Of a stretch of 64,000 nt of DNA, positions 15,448-23,649 are shown one piece after another (the first letter of the stretch is position 1; the number at the start of each line of letters is the position of its first letter). A program made the translations under genes and the position numbers. The stretch comes from Aurantiacibacter aquimixticola (GTDB lineage: Bacteria; Pseudomonadota; Alphaproteobacteria; Sphingomonadales; Sphingomonadaceae), in assembly GCF_003605475.1 (NCBI RefSeq), contig NZ_RAHX01000001.1, positions 2,447,057 through 2,511,056 of the forward strand, given 5' to 3'. The notes below the pieces were generated by a model. It did no database searches and was not told the origin of the DNA. It saw nothing but the letters and a program-made list of their open reading frames with translations.

Positions 15448-17003
15448 CCGGCGAGGCCTAGCGAACCGGGGTTCATCAGGCCACGCGGATCGACATGGCT
15501 TTTCACCGCCTGCAGCAGCGCGTCCGCTGCGGGATCGAGGCTGTCGCGATAGCGATAGGTGCGTCCGATCTGGAAATGCGCTGCGCCATGGTCGTGCATC
15601 AGGTCGACGATCTCCTGCTTTATGCGCTGCACCAGCGCCCAGCTGTCCGCATTGGCATCGAGCTCAGGCACGCGAGCGCGGTGGCTCTTGTCCATCGTTT
15701 CCTCGATCAGCGGGTTGGAGGCGTCCGGCCAATAGAGGCATGGCTCGACCACCATGCCAGAACCGCCCACCGCGGCAAAAAGAATCCCGTAATGCACGCC
15801 AGCGTTCCTCATCGCATCGGCGTGGCGCGCAAAGCGATCGTCGAGGGCCGCGCAGAACGCCTCGGCCCCGCCATGCGGGAGGAGGCAATGGATCGGCCCC
15901 CAGCGCTCACCGTCGGGGCCGAGAATGGAATTGAGCGGACCGAACGGGTTGGCGCGAATGATCTTCGGGATTGTGTTCTCGACTTCGCGACCGCCACGTT
16001 CCGCTACGATCTGTCGTGCCGCAGCGATGTCGGCATCGGCGCTCGCCTGGTTTCGGCCTTCCGCGAGCACGTGCAGCGAATAGTTCGCGTCCTTCAGGAA
16101 ATCGCGCCCGGCCAGCGCGACCTTTGCGCCTTCCTTCAAGCCCTTCAGCAAGCCGCCTTGCTTTTTCATCATGCCGACAAGCTGCCTCGCATCGCTGGCA
16201 AGACTATCCCGCTTCATACGGATGGCATTGAGATGGGGATCGAACCCGAAGCATTCGGTGGCAATCCCAGCGCGCTCTATTTCGGAGGACGCGGCGAGCA
16301 AGCCCTGCCGATCGTCGAAGGCGAAGCTGGCATAGGCATTTGCCTGCGCCTCCCGAACCAGTCGCAAGGTGATTTCCGCTTTCATACTTAGAGCGCCGGT
16401 ATCGGCCAGGAACAGGCCGGTGAGATCAGGCCCATAGGGGCGCATGAAATTCTTGCCGACTTGCATCAGCGTTCCGTCCGCCAGGGCCACTTCCAGCGAG
16501 AGGCAGCTCTGGACAGCTGTTCCGTGGCGCGCTGTGCCCCAGAAAATGCCGTTCTGGCTCATCCCGCCGCCGACGGTGGCCTTCAGGCCCGATAGCGTCC
16601 CCCACATGGGCGTGCGCAGGCCCAGGGGCGCGAGCTTTTCGTGCAGCGCGGCCCAAGTGCAACCCGCTTCGACGCGGACCCACATGTCCTCTTCGTTCAC
16701 TTCGAGAATGCGGTCCATCGCGGCAAGATCGAACAGCACCGTCCCCGGCGCGGTTTGGGTGTAACCGCCGGTGTAGCTCATGCCGCCGCCACGCGGCGCG
16801 ACGGCGTGGCCTGCATTGGTCGCAGCGCGAATGGCGGCAGCGAGCTGCTCCTTGTTCGATGGGCGCACGACAGCGGAAAGATCGGCCCCGCGCGAGAAGA
16901 TGTCGTGGGCGAAATAATCGAGCGTCGCCTCGTCTGTCAGCACGTCTGCACCGCTGGCAGCGAGGCTGTCGGTCAGCGAGGTTTCGGCAAGGGTGGCCAT
17001 CAT
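15444..17003 (-). CDS. FAD-linked oxidoreductase (VAO/GlcD type)
   Basis: A 519-residue flavoprotein with an FAD-binding PCMH domain at about residues 35-215 (VVRPSNKEQLAAAIRAATNAG, PRGGGMSYTGGYTQ, VRVEAGCTWAALHEKL, GGMSQNGIFWGTARHGTA) and an FAD-oxidase C-terminal domain ending VDPRGLMNPGSLG. This is the architecture of vanillyl-alcohol oxidase, 4-cresol dehydrogenase and D-lactate/glycolate dehydrogenases. Substrate is unknown; oxidation of an alcohol or hydroxy acid, or an alkyl hydroxylation, are possible. A box-controlled cytochrome c lipoprotein gene (43975) could supply the electron acceptor, as in 4-cresol dehydrogenase, but they are far apart. Overlaps both neighbours by ATGA; the start has two adjacent ATG codons. 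Confidence 0.83.
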   Translation of the reverse strand: MMATLAETSLTDSLAASGADVLTDEATLDYFAHDIFSRGADLSAVVRPSNKEQLAAAIRAATNAGHAVAPRGGGMSYTGGYTQTAPGTVLFDLAAMDRILEVNEEDMWVRVEAGCTWAALHEKLAPLGLRTPMWGTLSGLKATVGGGMSQNGIFWGTARHGTAVQSCLSLEVALADGTLMQVGKNFMRPYGPDLTGLFLADTGALSMKAEITLRLVREAQANAYASFAFDDRQGLLAASSEIERAGIATECFGFDPHLNAIRMKRDSLASDARQLVGMMKKQGGLLKGLKEGAKVALAGRDFLKDANYSLHVLAEGRNQASADADIAAARQIVAERGGREVENTIPKIIRANPFGPLNSILGPDGERWGPIHCLLPHGGAEAFCAALDDRFARHADAMRNAGVHYGILFAAVGGSGMVVEPCLYWPDASNPLIEETMDKSHRARVPELDANADSWALVQRIKQEIVDLMHDHGAAHFQIGRTYRYRDSLDPAADALLQAVKSHVDPRGLMNPGSLGLAG

Positions 17004-18292
17004 GCGGCTCCTACTGCTGCGCGGGTCGGCTCGGCCTCGTCCGGCACCGGAAAGCTATCCGGATAGCGCCCGAGGAAGAGGAGGAGACCGCCGCCTATCA
17101 CATACATGAAAATCGCGATGGTGAGGATGGGATTGTAGCTGCCGTAACTGTCGCGCACATAGGCGTAGACGATGGGCGACGCGGCGCTGGCGAGGCCGAA
17201 AGGCATATAGAGCATGCCGTAGATCTTGCCGTAATGCAGCATCCCGAAATAGCGGCTGGCAAGATATGCGATGAGATCGCTTTCCGCCCCTGCCGCGAAG
17301 CCGAGCAGGAACCCCGCGATCGCGGCAGGAAGGAAAGAGCTGTCCGTGCCGAGCAACAGATAGCTGGAAATCGCGGGAAGGCAGAGCAGGGGAAAGGCAA
17401 CAAAGCCCGCCCAGAACTTGTCGAGCAGCAGGCCCGTGATGATCCGGCCTGAAAGTATCCCGAGGCCGAGGATTGTCATCACATCCGCGGCCGTGGCGCT
17501 ATCGATGCCGTGATCGCCCAGGATCGGCACCATATTGATGAATGCACCGCCAAAAGCGAAGGCGATGGTGAGGATGGAGAACCATATCAGCCAAAATCGA
17601 TAGTCTTTCAGAGCCGTCTTCAGATCGACGCCGGTAAGGCGGCCTCCATCCACTTTCATTTCCGCCGGGCGCTCGTCGGGCGTCGGCTCGCGAAAGAACA
17701 GGAAGCCCAGCGGAAGGGCGATCAGCAGCGGGAAGCCCGCAACGATGGCGAACATGGCGCGCCATCCGTAATTGGCGATCGCCCAGGATGCGACCTGCGG
17801 GACGATCATCGCTGCAATGCTGGTGCCCATGAGCAGTATGCCCAGCGCCAGGCCCTTGCGGCGGAAGAACCACATATTGACCGCGCGGCTCCAGGTTACC
17901 GGGGTCGAGCCGATGCCGACCAGACCGACCACGACCCACAGCCCGTAATAGATATAGAGTGTCGATGCAGCGTCGCTCGTCGGGGTGAGGGCGATCGCGG
18001 CAAAGGCCAGTCCAAAGACCAGCAATGAGAATAGCGCAACGCGGCGTACGCCATAGCGGTCCGCCATCCAGCCGAAGGCGGGGGCGAGAAGCGAGGCGAT
18101 AACGCCGAAAATGGTGATCGGGATCAGGATCTGCGTTCGCGACCAGCCGAATTCGTCCATCAGCGGCTCAACCGTGAAGCCGATCACGTTGAATGGGATG
18201 GGCGAGGCTCCGAAAGCCACGCCGAGCACGGAAACAAGCAGCACTTTCCAGCCAAGGCTGAATTCGCCGCGCTGCTGTGTGGCGGTGGTCAT
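17000..18292 (-). CDS. MFS transporter (monocarboxylate/oxalate-antiporter-like)
   Basis: A 430-residue inner-membrane protein with twelve hydrophobic segments; motif A appears as GWMADRYGVRRVALFS after segment 2. The N-terminal FGASPIPFNVIGFTVEPLMDEFGWSRTQI and central cytosolic loop resemble the oxalate:formate antiporter/monocarboxylate porter branch, suggesting an organic acid or amide as cargo. It sits between the exported VOC protein and the flavoprotein in an operon led by a TonB receptor, so import of the same compound across the inner membrane is the likely role. ATGA overlaps on both sides. Confidence 0.85.
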   Translation of the reverse strand: MTTATQQRGEFSLGWKVLLVSVLGVAFGASPIPFNVIGFTVEPLMDEFGWSRTQILIPITIFGVIASLLAPAFGWMADRYGVRRVALFSLLVFGLAFAAIALTPTSDAASTLYIYYGLWVVVGLVGIGSTPVTWSRAVNMWFFRRKGLALGILLMGTSIAAMIVPQVASWAIANYGWRAMFAIVAGFPLLIALPLGFLFFREPTPDERPAEMKVDGGRLTGVDLKTALKDYRFWLIWFSILTIAFAFGGAFINMVPILGDHGIDSATAADVMTILGLGILSGRIITGLLLDKFWAGFVAFPLLCLPAISSYLLLGTDSSFLPAAIAGFLLGFAAGAESDLIAYLASRYFGMLHYGKIYGMLYMPFGLASAASPIVYAYVRDSYGSYNPILTIAIFMYVIGGGLLLFLGRYPDSFPVPDEAEPTRAAVGAA

Positions 18293-19383
18293 CGCGTAAT
18301 CTCTCCCGCTGGGATTTCGTAGAATTCAGTCAGGCTGCCGTCGGAATCGCGAATGGCAACGATGTCGACGCGGCCGATACCGGCAACGTCCACATCTGGT
18401 GCGGCAAAGGCCACTTCGGCGCCGTTTGCGGCCAGGAAAGCGCGATAGCCGTCCATGTCGCGGACGGGATATCGCACTGAAAGGTGTCCGAGATTGGGCG
18501 GGCTGGCCCGCTCCGCGTGATCGCGGCCGGTGAAGCCCATGATCTGCATGACTTCGATCCGTCCCGTCTCGCCAGGCACCGGATGGAGTGCCGTGGCGGA
18601 ACGGACCACGTCCGGCGTGAGGTTGAAGGGAATTCCGAAATTCGAAAAGGCCGGCTGTTCGGGTTCGCTCGTCGCGTCGAACAAAATGTCGAAACCAAGG
18701 GTCTCCGTGTAGAACGCCCTGGCCGCCTCACGGTTGCGCACCATGCGCATGGAATTGAACCCCTGACTGATTGCACCGACGGGAAAAGCCGTGAAGTCCG
18801 GGCTTACCCGCTCGTAAACGGCGATGTTGATGCCGTGCGGACCCTGCAGCACGACGTTGCGCAGGTCCGATGTGCCGAACTGAAAGCGGATCGGCGGACT
18901 TTCCGCCCACCAGCCGAGATCGAGAGCCTGTTCGTAGAGTGCGGGGATATCGTCGCTGCGCACCATCATCGAATAGATGCCGCCAGTGTCCCATGCGCGT
19001 GCGGCGGGCCGGATGGGTTTCTGCTCGGTGCCCGCGAACCTGACCAGGCGGAGGCATCCCGTGTCGGCTTCAGGTGCGCACCAGCGCTCGAACCGCGCGG
19101 TGACCTGTCCGTCCAATTGCCAGTAGTCGAGCTCGCCGCGGTCCACTTCGCCCGATTGGACAAGCCGCCAGTCGCCTGCTTCGCGAAAGAGCACACTGAC
19201 GGCGTGAAAATCGGCGACCGACACCACGGCATCGGTCCACGGTTCGACACCGAAATCGGCGGCATTTTCCTGCTGTGCGGAGACCGGGGTGGCCGACAGA
19301 AAAAGACCGATCGCTACGCCAAGCAGCGATCGGCCAGGGAGAGTGGGTGGGCGCACCGGCTCAGTCGAAGCGGAAGCCGACAT
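18289..19383 (-). CDS. exported protein with two VOC domains
   Basis: A 364-residue protein with an N-terminal signal peptide (basic start, hydrophobic LLGVAIGLFLSATPVSA, cleavage after about residue 37) followed by two VOC modules, the second recognisable by SMRMVRNREAARAFYTETLGFDI and a closing RDSDGSLTEFYEIP. Most VOC proteins are cytosolic, so a periplasmic one is notable; it may bind or isomerise the substrate just after passage through the receptor. The ATG lies inside the 3' end of the receptor gene (23-base overlap); a GTG at 19356, just after the receptor stop, is an alternative that shortens the signal peptide n-region. Neither has a strong ribosome site. Confidence 0.75.
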   Translation of the reverse strand: MSASASTEPVRPPTLPGRSLLGVAIGLFLSATPVSAQQENAADFGVEPWTDAVVSVADFHAVSVLFREAGDWRLVQSGEVDRGELDYWQLDGQVTARFERWCAPEADTGCLRLVRFAGTEQKPIRPAARAWDTGGIYSMMVRSDDIPALYEQALDLGWWAESPPIRFQFGTSDLRNVVLQGPHGINIAVYERVSPDFTAFPVGAISQGFNSMRMVRNREAARAFYTETLGFDILFDATSEPEQPAFSNFGIPFNLTPDVVRSATALHPVPGETGRIEVMQIMGFTGRDHAERASPPNLGHLSVRYPVRDMDGYRAFLAANGAEVAFAAPDVDVAGIGRVDIVAIRDSDGSLTEFYEIPAGEITR

Positions 19384-21661
19384 CCACGCCGAAAGTGAGC
19401 GGCGGGGCGGGATAGGCCTGATTGCCGAGGCCGTTCGTGTTGGTCGAGGCGCGGAAATATTCGCGATCTGTCAGGTTCTTGCCCCACAGCGTCACGCGCC
19501 AGCGCTCATTGTCGGCCTCGAAACCGATCCGCGCATCCACGCGGAAACCCGGCTCCACCAGCGATCCCGGCGGGTTCGCAACCAGCGCGAAGCTGTCGCT
19601 TTCGTAAGCAAGATCGGCCCCGAAGAAGACTTCGCCCGGCCCGGTCAGGATTTCGTAATTGAACCCAAGCAGGCCTTTCCACTCGGGCGCATTCTTGAGA
19701 TCGAGGCCGAGCGCGCAATCGACGATCTGCCCCTCGTATTCGCTGCTGCCCGGCGTCGCGGTCGCATTGGTGCAGATCGCGCCGGGTGCCGTGTTGGTCG
19801 AATTGGTAAGCAGGCCCGCCTGGTTGAAATTCAGATCGTCATATTCAGCATCGAGCCAGCTGCCATTCGCGTAAATGGTCAGGCCGTCGAGGGGATTGAA
19901 GCTGGTTTCGAGCTCCACACCCTGGATCTGTGCAGCGCCGGCGTTGATGCGGGTAAAGGCACCGTTGGGAAGCGTGCCGCTGATCTGCAAATCCTGATAA
20001 TCGTTGTAGAAATAGGTGGCGTTGAACGTCGCCATCCCATCGAAGAATTGCGAGCGCAGGCCGACTTCGAAAGCGTCCAGGCTCTCCTCATCGACCGGCG
20101 CGAAGCAGGCTGCCGGGCTGAAGCAGTCGGGCGAGGCGCCCGGTGTCTTGAAGCCCGTGGAATATGAAGCGTAGACCAGCACATCGTCGGTGAAGGAATA
20201 ATCGACCTTGCCGGTATAGGTCACATTATCCGTATCGAATTCGCGGACGATGCCGGTTCCAAAGCCCGCCAGTGGACCGCCGGCATTGCCGGTGACGGTG
20301 CGATCTTCGGTGGTCCAGCGCAGGCCGCCGGTAAGCGTCAGTGCGCCAAGCTCGACATTCGCCTGGCCGAACACAGCGAAGCTTTCGGTTTCCGTGAGCA
20401 CGTCGAACGGGAAGACGAAGTCGAAATCAATGAAAGCGTCTTCGGTGTAGTAATAGACACCGGTCACCACGTTGAACGCACCGTCGAAATTGGTGTTCAG
20501 CAACAGCTCCTGGCTGAACTGGTCCTGGTCCGTCTCCTGAAAATAGGGGAAGGTGATGTGCGTCGAAAGATTGTCGTTCAGCGTGCGATAGGCGGTGATC
20601 GAAGACACGGTGAAATTGTCGAATTCCCCCGTGATCTGGCCGGACAGGCCGAAATTCTGCACATCGCTTTCGAAGTCGGTAAAGCAGCCGAGAGGTTGGA
20701 AACCCGCCGGGACGAAGGACGAGCAGGTGGTGCCGGGCGCAGGCTCGATGGTGAACAGGTCGCCGTCGCGATCGGTCACCACATCGGGATCGTCGCTCTG
20801 GGTGATGATGGAGCTCGGAACAGGCTCGCTATTGTCGTCGGTGTAATCGACGATGCCGAGGAAGGACCAGTTGTCGGTCAATTCTGTGAAGATGCTGCCG
20901 CGGAGCGCGGTCACCTGCTCATCGCCCACGCGGGTGCCTGCCTGGCTGGCGAAATCGCCATTGGGGTTCAGGGTGAAATAGCCGTCCCGCTCACGTTGAA
21001 GGAAGGACAGGCGCACCGCAGATTCGTCTCCGAGCGCCACGTTGGCCGAGGCGCGCGCGCTCCAGCGATCGTAATTGCCGTAGCTGAATTCGCCGGCGAG
21101 CGAGTTTTCGAGAAGCTGCGGGCGCACCGAGCTGATCTTGATCGCACCGCCATTGGTGTTTCGCCCATAGAGCGTGCCTTGTGGGCCGCGCAGCACTTCG
21201 ATCTGTTCAACATCGACGAGATCGATGAGCGAGCCGACCGTCCGGCCGAGATAGACGTTGTCGATATAGATCCCGACGGCCGGGTCGATCGCGCCACGCG
21301 ATTCGTCCTCGCCGATGCCGCGGAAGAAGATCCGCGCCGAGTTGGCGGTGCCGGTACCGGTCGAAATGACCACGTTGGGTATCTGGTTTTGCAGATCGTT
21401 CGTATCGGCGATCTGCCGGTTTTCCAGCATTTCGGCAGACAAAGCGGTAACAGCGGCGGGAACATCCTGCAGGTTCTGCGCCCGGCGCTGGGCGGTCACG
21501 ATGATCGCACCGTCTTCTGCCTGCGGGTCCTGCACGACTTCGTCCGTTGCGCTCTGGTCCGCTTCCTGCGCAAGCGCGGTGCCGGACACCAGCAAAGCAG
21601 ATGCTGCCAATGCGCGGGCAAGCGGTTTTGCAGCGGTGTTGAGCAGGCGTGCCTTCGTCAT
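19361..21661 (-). CDS. TonB-dependent outer-membrane receptor 1
   Basis: A 766-residue receptor with signal peptide (cleavage near ALAQ, residue 32), a TonB-box-like AIIVTAQRRAQ at about 52-62, a plug domain (VPAAVTALSAEML to VLRGPQGTLYGRNTNGGAI) and a beta-barrel ending in Phe-Arg-Phe-Asp. It is of the FecA/CirA-like sphingomonad type often used for carbon sources rather than only siderophores. AGGGAGAG lies 5 bases before the ATG. First gene of a six-gene minus operon (receptor, VOC, MFS, flavoprotein, nitrilase-like, unknown) with an operator and a good promoter directly upstream, so uptake of the pathway substrate is the inferred role. Confidence 0.9.
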   Translation of the reverse strand: MTKARLLNTAAKPLARALAASALLVSGTALAQEADQSATDEVVQDPQAEDGAIIVTAQRRAQNLQDVPAAVTALSAEMLENRQIADTNDLQNQIPNVVISTGTGTANSARIFFRGIGEDESRGAIDPAVGIYIDNVYLGRTVGSLIDLVDVEQIEVLRGPQGTLYGRNTNGGAIKISSVRPQLLENSLAGEFSYGNYDRWSARASANVALGDESAVRLSFLQRERDGYFTLNPNGDFASQAGTRVGDEQVTALRGSIFTELTDNWSFLGIVDYTDDNSEPVPSSIITQSDDPDVVTDRDGDLFTIEPAPGTTCSSFVPAGFQPLGCFTDFESDVQNFGLSGQITGEFDNFTVSSITAYRTLNDNLSTHITFPYFQETDQDQFSQELLLNTNFDGAFNVVTGVYYYTEDAFIDFDFVFPFDVLTETESFAVFGQANVELGALTLTGGLRWTTEDRTVTGNAGGPLAGFGTGIVREFDTDNVTYTGKVDYSFTDDVLVYASYSTGFKTPGASPDCFSPAACFAPVDEESLDAFEVGLRSQFFDGMATFNATYFYNDYQDLQISGTLPNGAFTRINAGAAQIQGVELETSFNPLDGLTIYANGSWLDAEYDDLNFNQAGLLTNSTNTAPGAICTNATATPGSSEYEGQIVDCALGLDLKNAPEWKGLLGFNYEILTGPGEVFFGADLAYESDSFALVANPPGSLVEPGFRVDARIGFEADNERWRVTLWGKNLTDREYFRASTNTNGLGNQAYPAPPLTFGVDVGFRFD

Positions 21662-21703
21662 TCGATCTCTCCCTGAACGATCGAGCCCGAGGCGGGCTTC
21701 AAT

Positions 21704-21747
21704 ATTTGTCCGGACAAATTATCGAAAAGATAAAGCTTAGCCAACAA
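21704..21747 (-). promoter_or_regulatory. promoter with operator (box 2) for receptor 1 operon
   Basis: On the minus strand a -35 TTGTTG (21747-21742), an 18-base spacer and a -10 GATAAT (21723-21718) are followed directly by the perfect palindrome ATTTGTCCGGACAAAT (21719-21704). The -10 hexamer and the box share two bases, so the box would cover the transcription start, consistent with repression. The ATG of the receptor is 42 bases downstream. Confidence 0.72.
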
Positions 21748-21786
21748 CTTGGAGATATTTCGCCACAATCTATGGTTGTGTTGGCG

Positions 21787-22755
21787 TCAGCTCAAGTGAT
21801 CGGCTTCAGGGACACGTGCACGCCAGGCGCGGTGAAACAGTTCGCGCAGTAATCTGGTCGGGCTTTGCAGTTCGCTGCCGTCACGCGTTGCAAGGTAGGC
21901 AGTCCGCTCGCTCGTGAAGGGAGTATCGGGCACCAATTCGTACAGCGCCTTTTCGTGTTCCTGCGCGAAGAGTTCCGGCGATAGCAGACCGACGCTGTCG
22001 CTTTTCAGGATGAGCGACTTCACCAGCATGATCGAATCGAGATCGACGATATTGGTCGGCGGAGCGACGCCCCGCGACAGAAAGATTTCGCACACCCTTT
22101 CCCATTGCTGCTGCAATTGCATGGAGATGCACCAGGTCAATTCGGACAGCGCGTCGAGTGGAAGGTCGCCACCTTTCAGCAGCGGGTGGCCCTTGCGCAG
22201 CGTTATCATGTCCCGCTCGACAAAGAGCGGCTGACGGGCGATGCCGGGATCGACCGGCAGGCTGACGGGTGGCGCGCTAGCGACCATCTCGACATCGCCG
22301 GCGATCAGGCGGCGGTAGAGTGCGCGGGAGTCCCCGCCCGCGATGGACAGGGTGATGTCCGGATGACGCTCCTTGAAACGACGCAGCATTTCTGGCCCGA
22401 CCGCCGTCAGGAACGACCACCCAAGGCCGATGCGGACATATCCACTACCGGAGCCGCGCATGGCTGCAAGCTCCGCTGCCGCCATCCGGCTTTCCGACAG
22501 AATGGCCTGTGCGCGGCGAGCGAGCCGCTCGGCATATCTGGTCGGCGTGGCGCCAAAGCTGGAGCGCTGGAAAAGCTCGACGCCGAGCGCTTCCTCCAGG
22601 CGCGCAACGCTTTTCGACACTGCCTGCTGGCTGACACCGTTCTGCTGCGCTGCCGCTGAAAATGTGCCGGTTTCATAGACGGCAAGAAAGTGGCCGAGTT
22701 TCTGAGGATCGAGCGTCGGGCGGCTGATGGCGGTGCGGATGTCTGGCTTGGGCAT
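21787..22755 (-). CDS. LysR-family transcriptional regulator
   Basis: A 322-residue LysR-type regulator. The N-terminal winged helix-turn-helix (about residues 15-72) contains FLAVYETGTFSAAAQQNGVSQQAVSKSVARLEE; the rest is a typical substrate-binding domain (GLGWSFLTAVGPEMLRRF and onward). ATG 22755 is taken as start; an in-frame TTG at 22791 would add 12 residues with no better ribosome site. It stands alone, divergent from the membrane-protein gene at 22874 and between the two receptor units, so it may sense a pathway intermediate and act beside the GntR regulator. No T-N11-A motif was convincing enough to annotate. Confidence 0.87.
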   Translation of the reverse strand: MPKPDIRTAISRPTLDPQKLGHFLAVYETGTFSAAAQQNGVSQQAVSKSVARLEEALGVELFQRSSFGATPTRYAERLARRAQAILSESRMAAAELAAMRGSGSGYVRIGLGWSFLTAVGPEMLRRFKERHPDITLSIAGGDSRALYRRLIAGDVEMVASAPPVSLPVDPGIARQPLFVERDMITLRKGHPLLKGGDLPLDALSELTWCISMQLQQQWERVCEIFLSRGVAPPTNIVDLDSIMLVKSLILKSDSVGLLSPELFAQEHEKALYELVPDTPFTSERTAYLATRDGSELQSPTRLLRELFHRAWRARVPEADHLS

Positions 22756-22802
22756 GCCGACGGTTTCACCACAAACAGCGGTTGTCGGCAAATCACCACC
22801 TG

Positions 22803-22845
22803 TTGTCTATGCAGCGCGCGGTAGATATGATTTGTCCGGACAACT
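22803..22845 (+). promoter_or_regulatory. promoter with operator (box 3)
   Basis: A -35 TTGTCT (22803-22808), 17-base spacer and -10 TATGAT (22826-22831) precede the palindrome ATTTGTCCGGACAACT (22830-22845), which differs from the perfect box at one base. The -10 and the box share two bases, exactly the geometry seen at box 2. The ATG of the membrane-protein gene is 28 bases downstream. Confidence 0.72.
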
Positions 22846-22873
22846 TCATTCGCGGTTTCGCAAAGGGGAGCCG

Positions 22874-23542
22874 ATGACCTATCAATTGCTCGTTTACGCC
22901 CACCTACTGCTTTTTGTGCTGTGGCTAGGGGCCGATGTGGGCGTCTTCCTGCTCGGCCAGCATTTTCGCAAGCGGGACACCTATTCGCTAGACCAGCGCA
23001 TGGCCCTGCTGAAATTGCTGGTTCTCGTCGATATGGTTCCTCGCAGCGCGTGGGCGCTGATGGTGCCGCTATCGCTCAGCGTGGTCGATGCGGGCGGTTA
23101 TTGGGATGTGCCGCTGTGGCTGAGCGTGGCTGCGTGGGCGGTCGGGTTCTTCTGGCTCTGGCTGGTCTGGGATGCGCATGCGCACGACATGACGGAGCGC
23201 GCCGCGCGCGATCGGCGGATCGAAGGGTGGCTGCGCTGGATTGTCGGAGGGTTCTACCTATGGCTCGGCGGGCAGAGCCTGCTCACCGGCACGCCGCTTG
23301 CGATCGACTGGCTGGCCTGGAAGGCGCTGCTGTTCGGTGTCATCTTCGTCGCCGCAATCATGATCGACGTGACCTTCAAACCCGTCGGCAAGCAGCTGAC
23401 CGCCGTGATCGAACAGGGCTCGAGCGACGCGACCGAACTGCCGCTGCTGCGCACGATGAACCGCACGCGCGTGTGGGTCTGGATCGTCTATCTTCTCCTG
23501 CTGGTCACTGCATTTCTCGGCAATGTGAAGCCGATGCTCTGA
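22874..23542 (+). CDS. conserved six-helix membrane protein
   Basis: A 222-residue inner-membrane protein with about six hydrophobic helices, starting with LLVYAHLLLFVLWLGADVGVF and ending with WVWIVYLLLLVTAFLG. The His in the first helix and the general look recall small CopD/DUF2269-like membrane proteins, but I do not assign a family. AAAGGGGAG lies just before the ATG. Single gene directly behind box 3, and followed by another box and the second receptor. A role in electron transfer or in stabilising transport is conceivable; no direct evidence. Confidence 0.75.
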   Translation: MTYQLLVYAHLLLFVLWLGADVGVFLLGQHFRKRDTYSLDQRMALLKLLVLVDMVPRSAWALMVPLSLSVVDAGGYWDVPLWLSVAAWAVGFFWLWLVWDAHAHDMTERAARDRRIEGWLRWIVGGFYLWLGGQSLLTGTPLAIDWLAWKALLFGVIFVAAIMIDVTFKPVGKQLTAVIEQGSSDATELPLLRTMNRTRVWVWIVYLLLLVTAFLGNVKPML

Positions 23543-23577
23543 AGCAACATCTCTGGTCCGGCATGTCCTGTGGGAAA

Positions 23578-23593
23578 ATTTGTCTGGACAAAT
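23578..23593. promoter_or_regulatory. operator palindrome (box 4)
   Basis: ATTTGTCTGGACAAAT, one central mismatch to the perfect box; flanking bases extend the symmetry outward (AAA on the left, TTT on the right, 23575-23596). It is 56 bases before the ATG of receptor 2 and 35 bases after the stop of the membrane-protein gene, so receptor 2 likely has its own regulated promoter. No clear -35 box was found. Confidence 0.8.
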
Positions 23594-23649
23594 TTTCGGG
23601 ACGGCGCATCATGTCCTCAGGGATGAGAAAAGCTCGAGGGGAATTGAAA

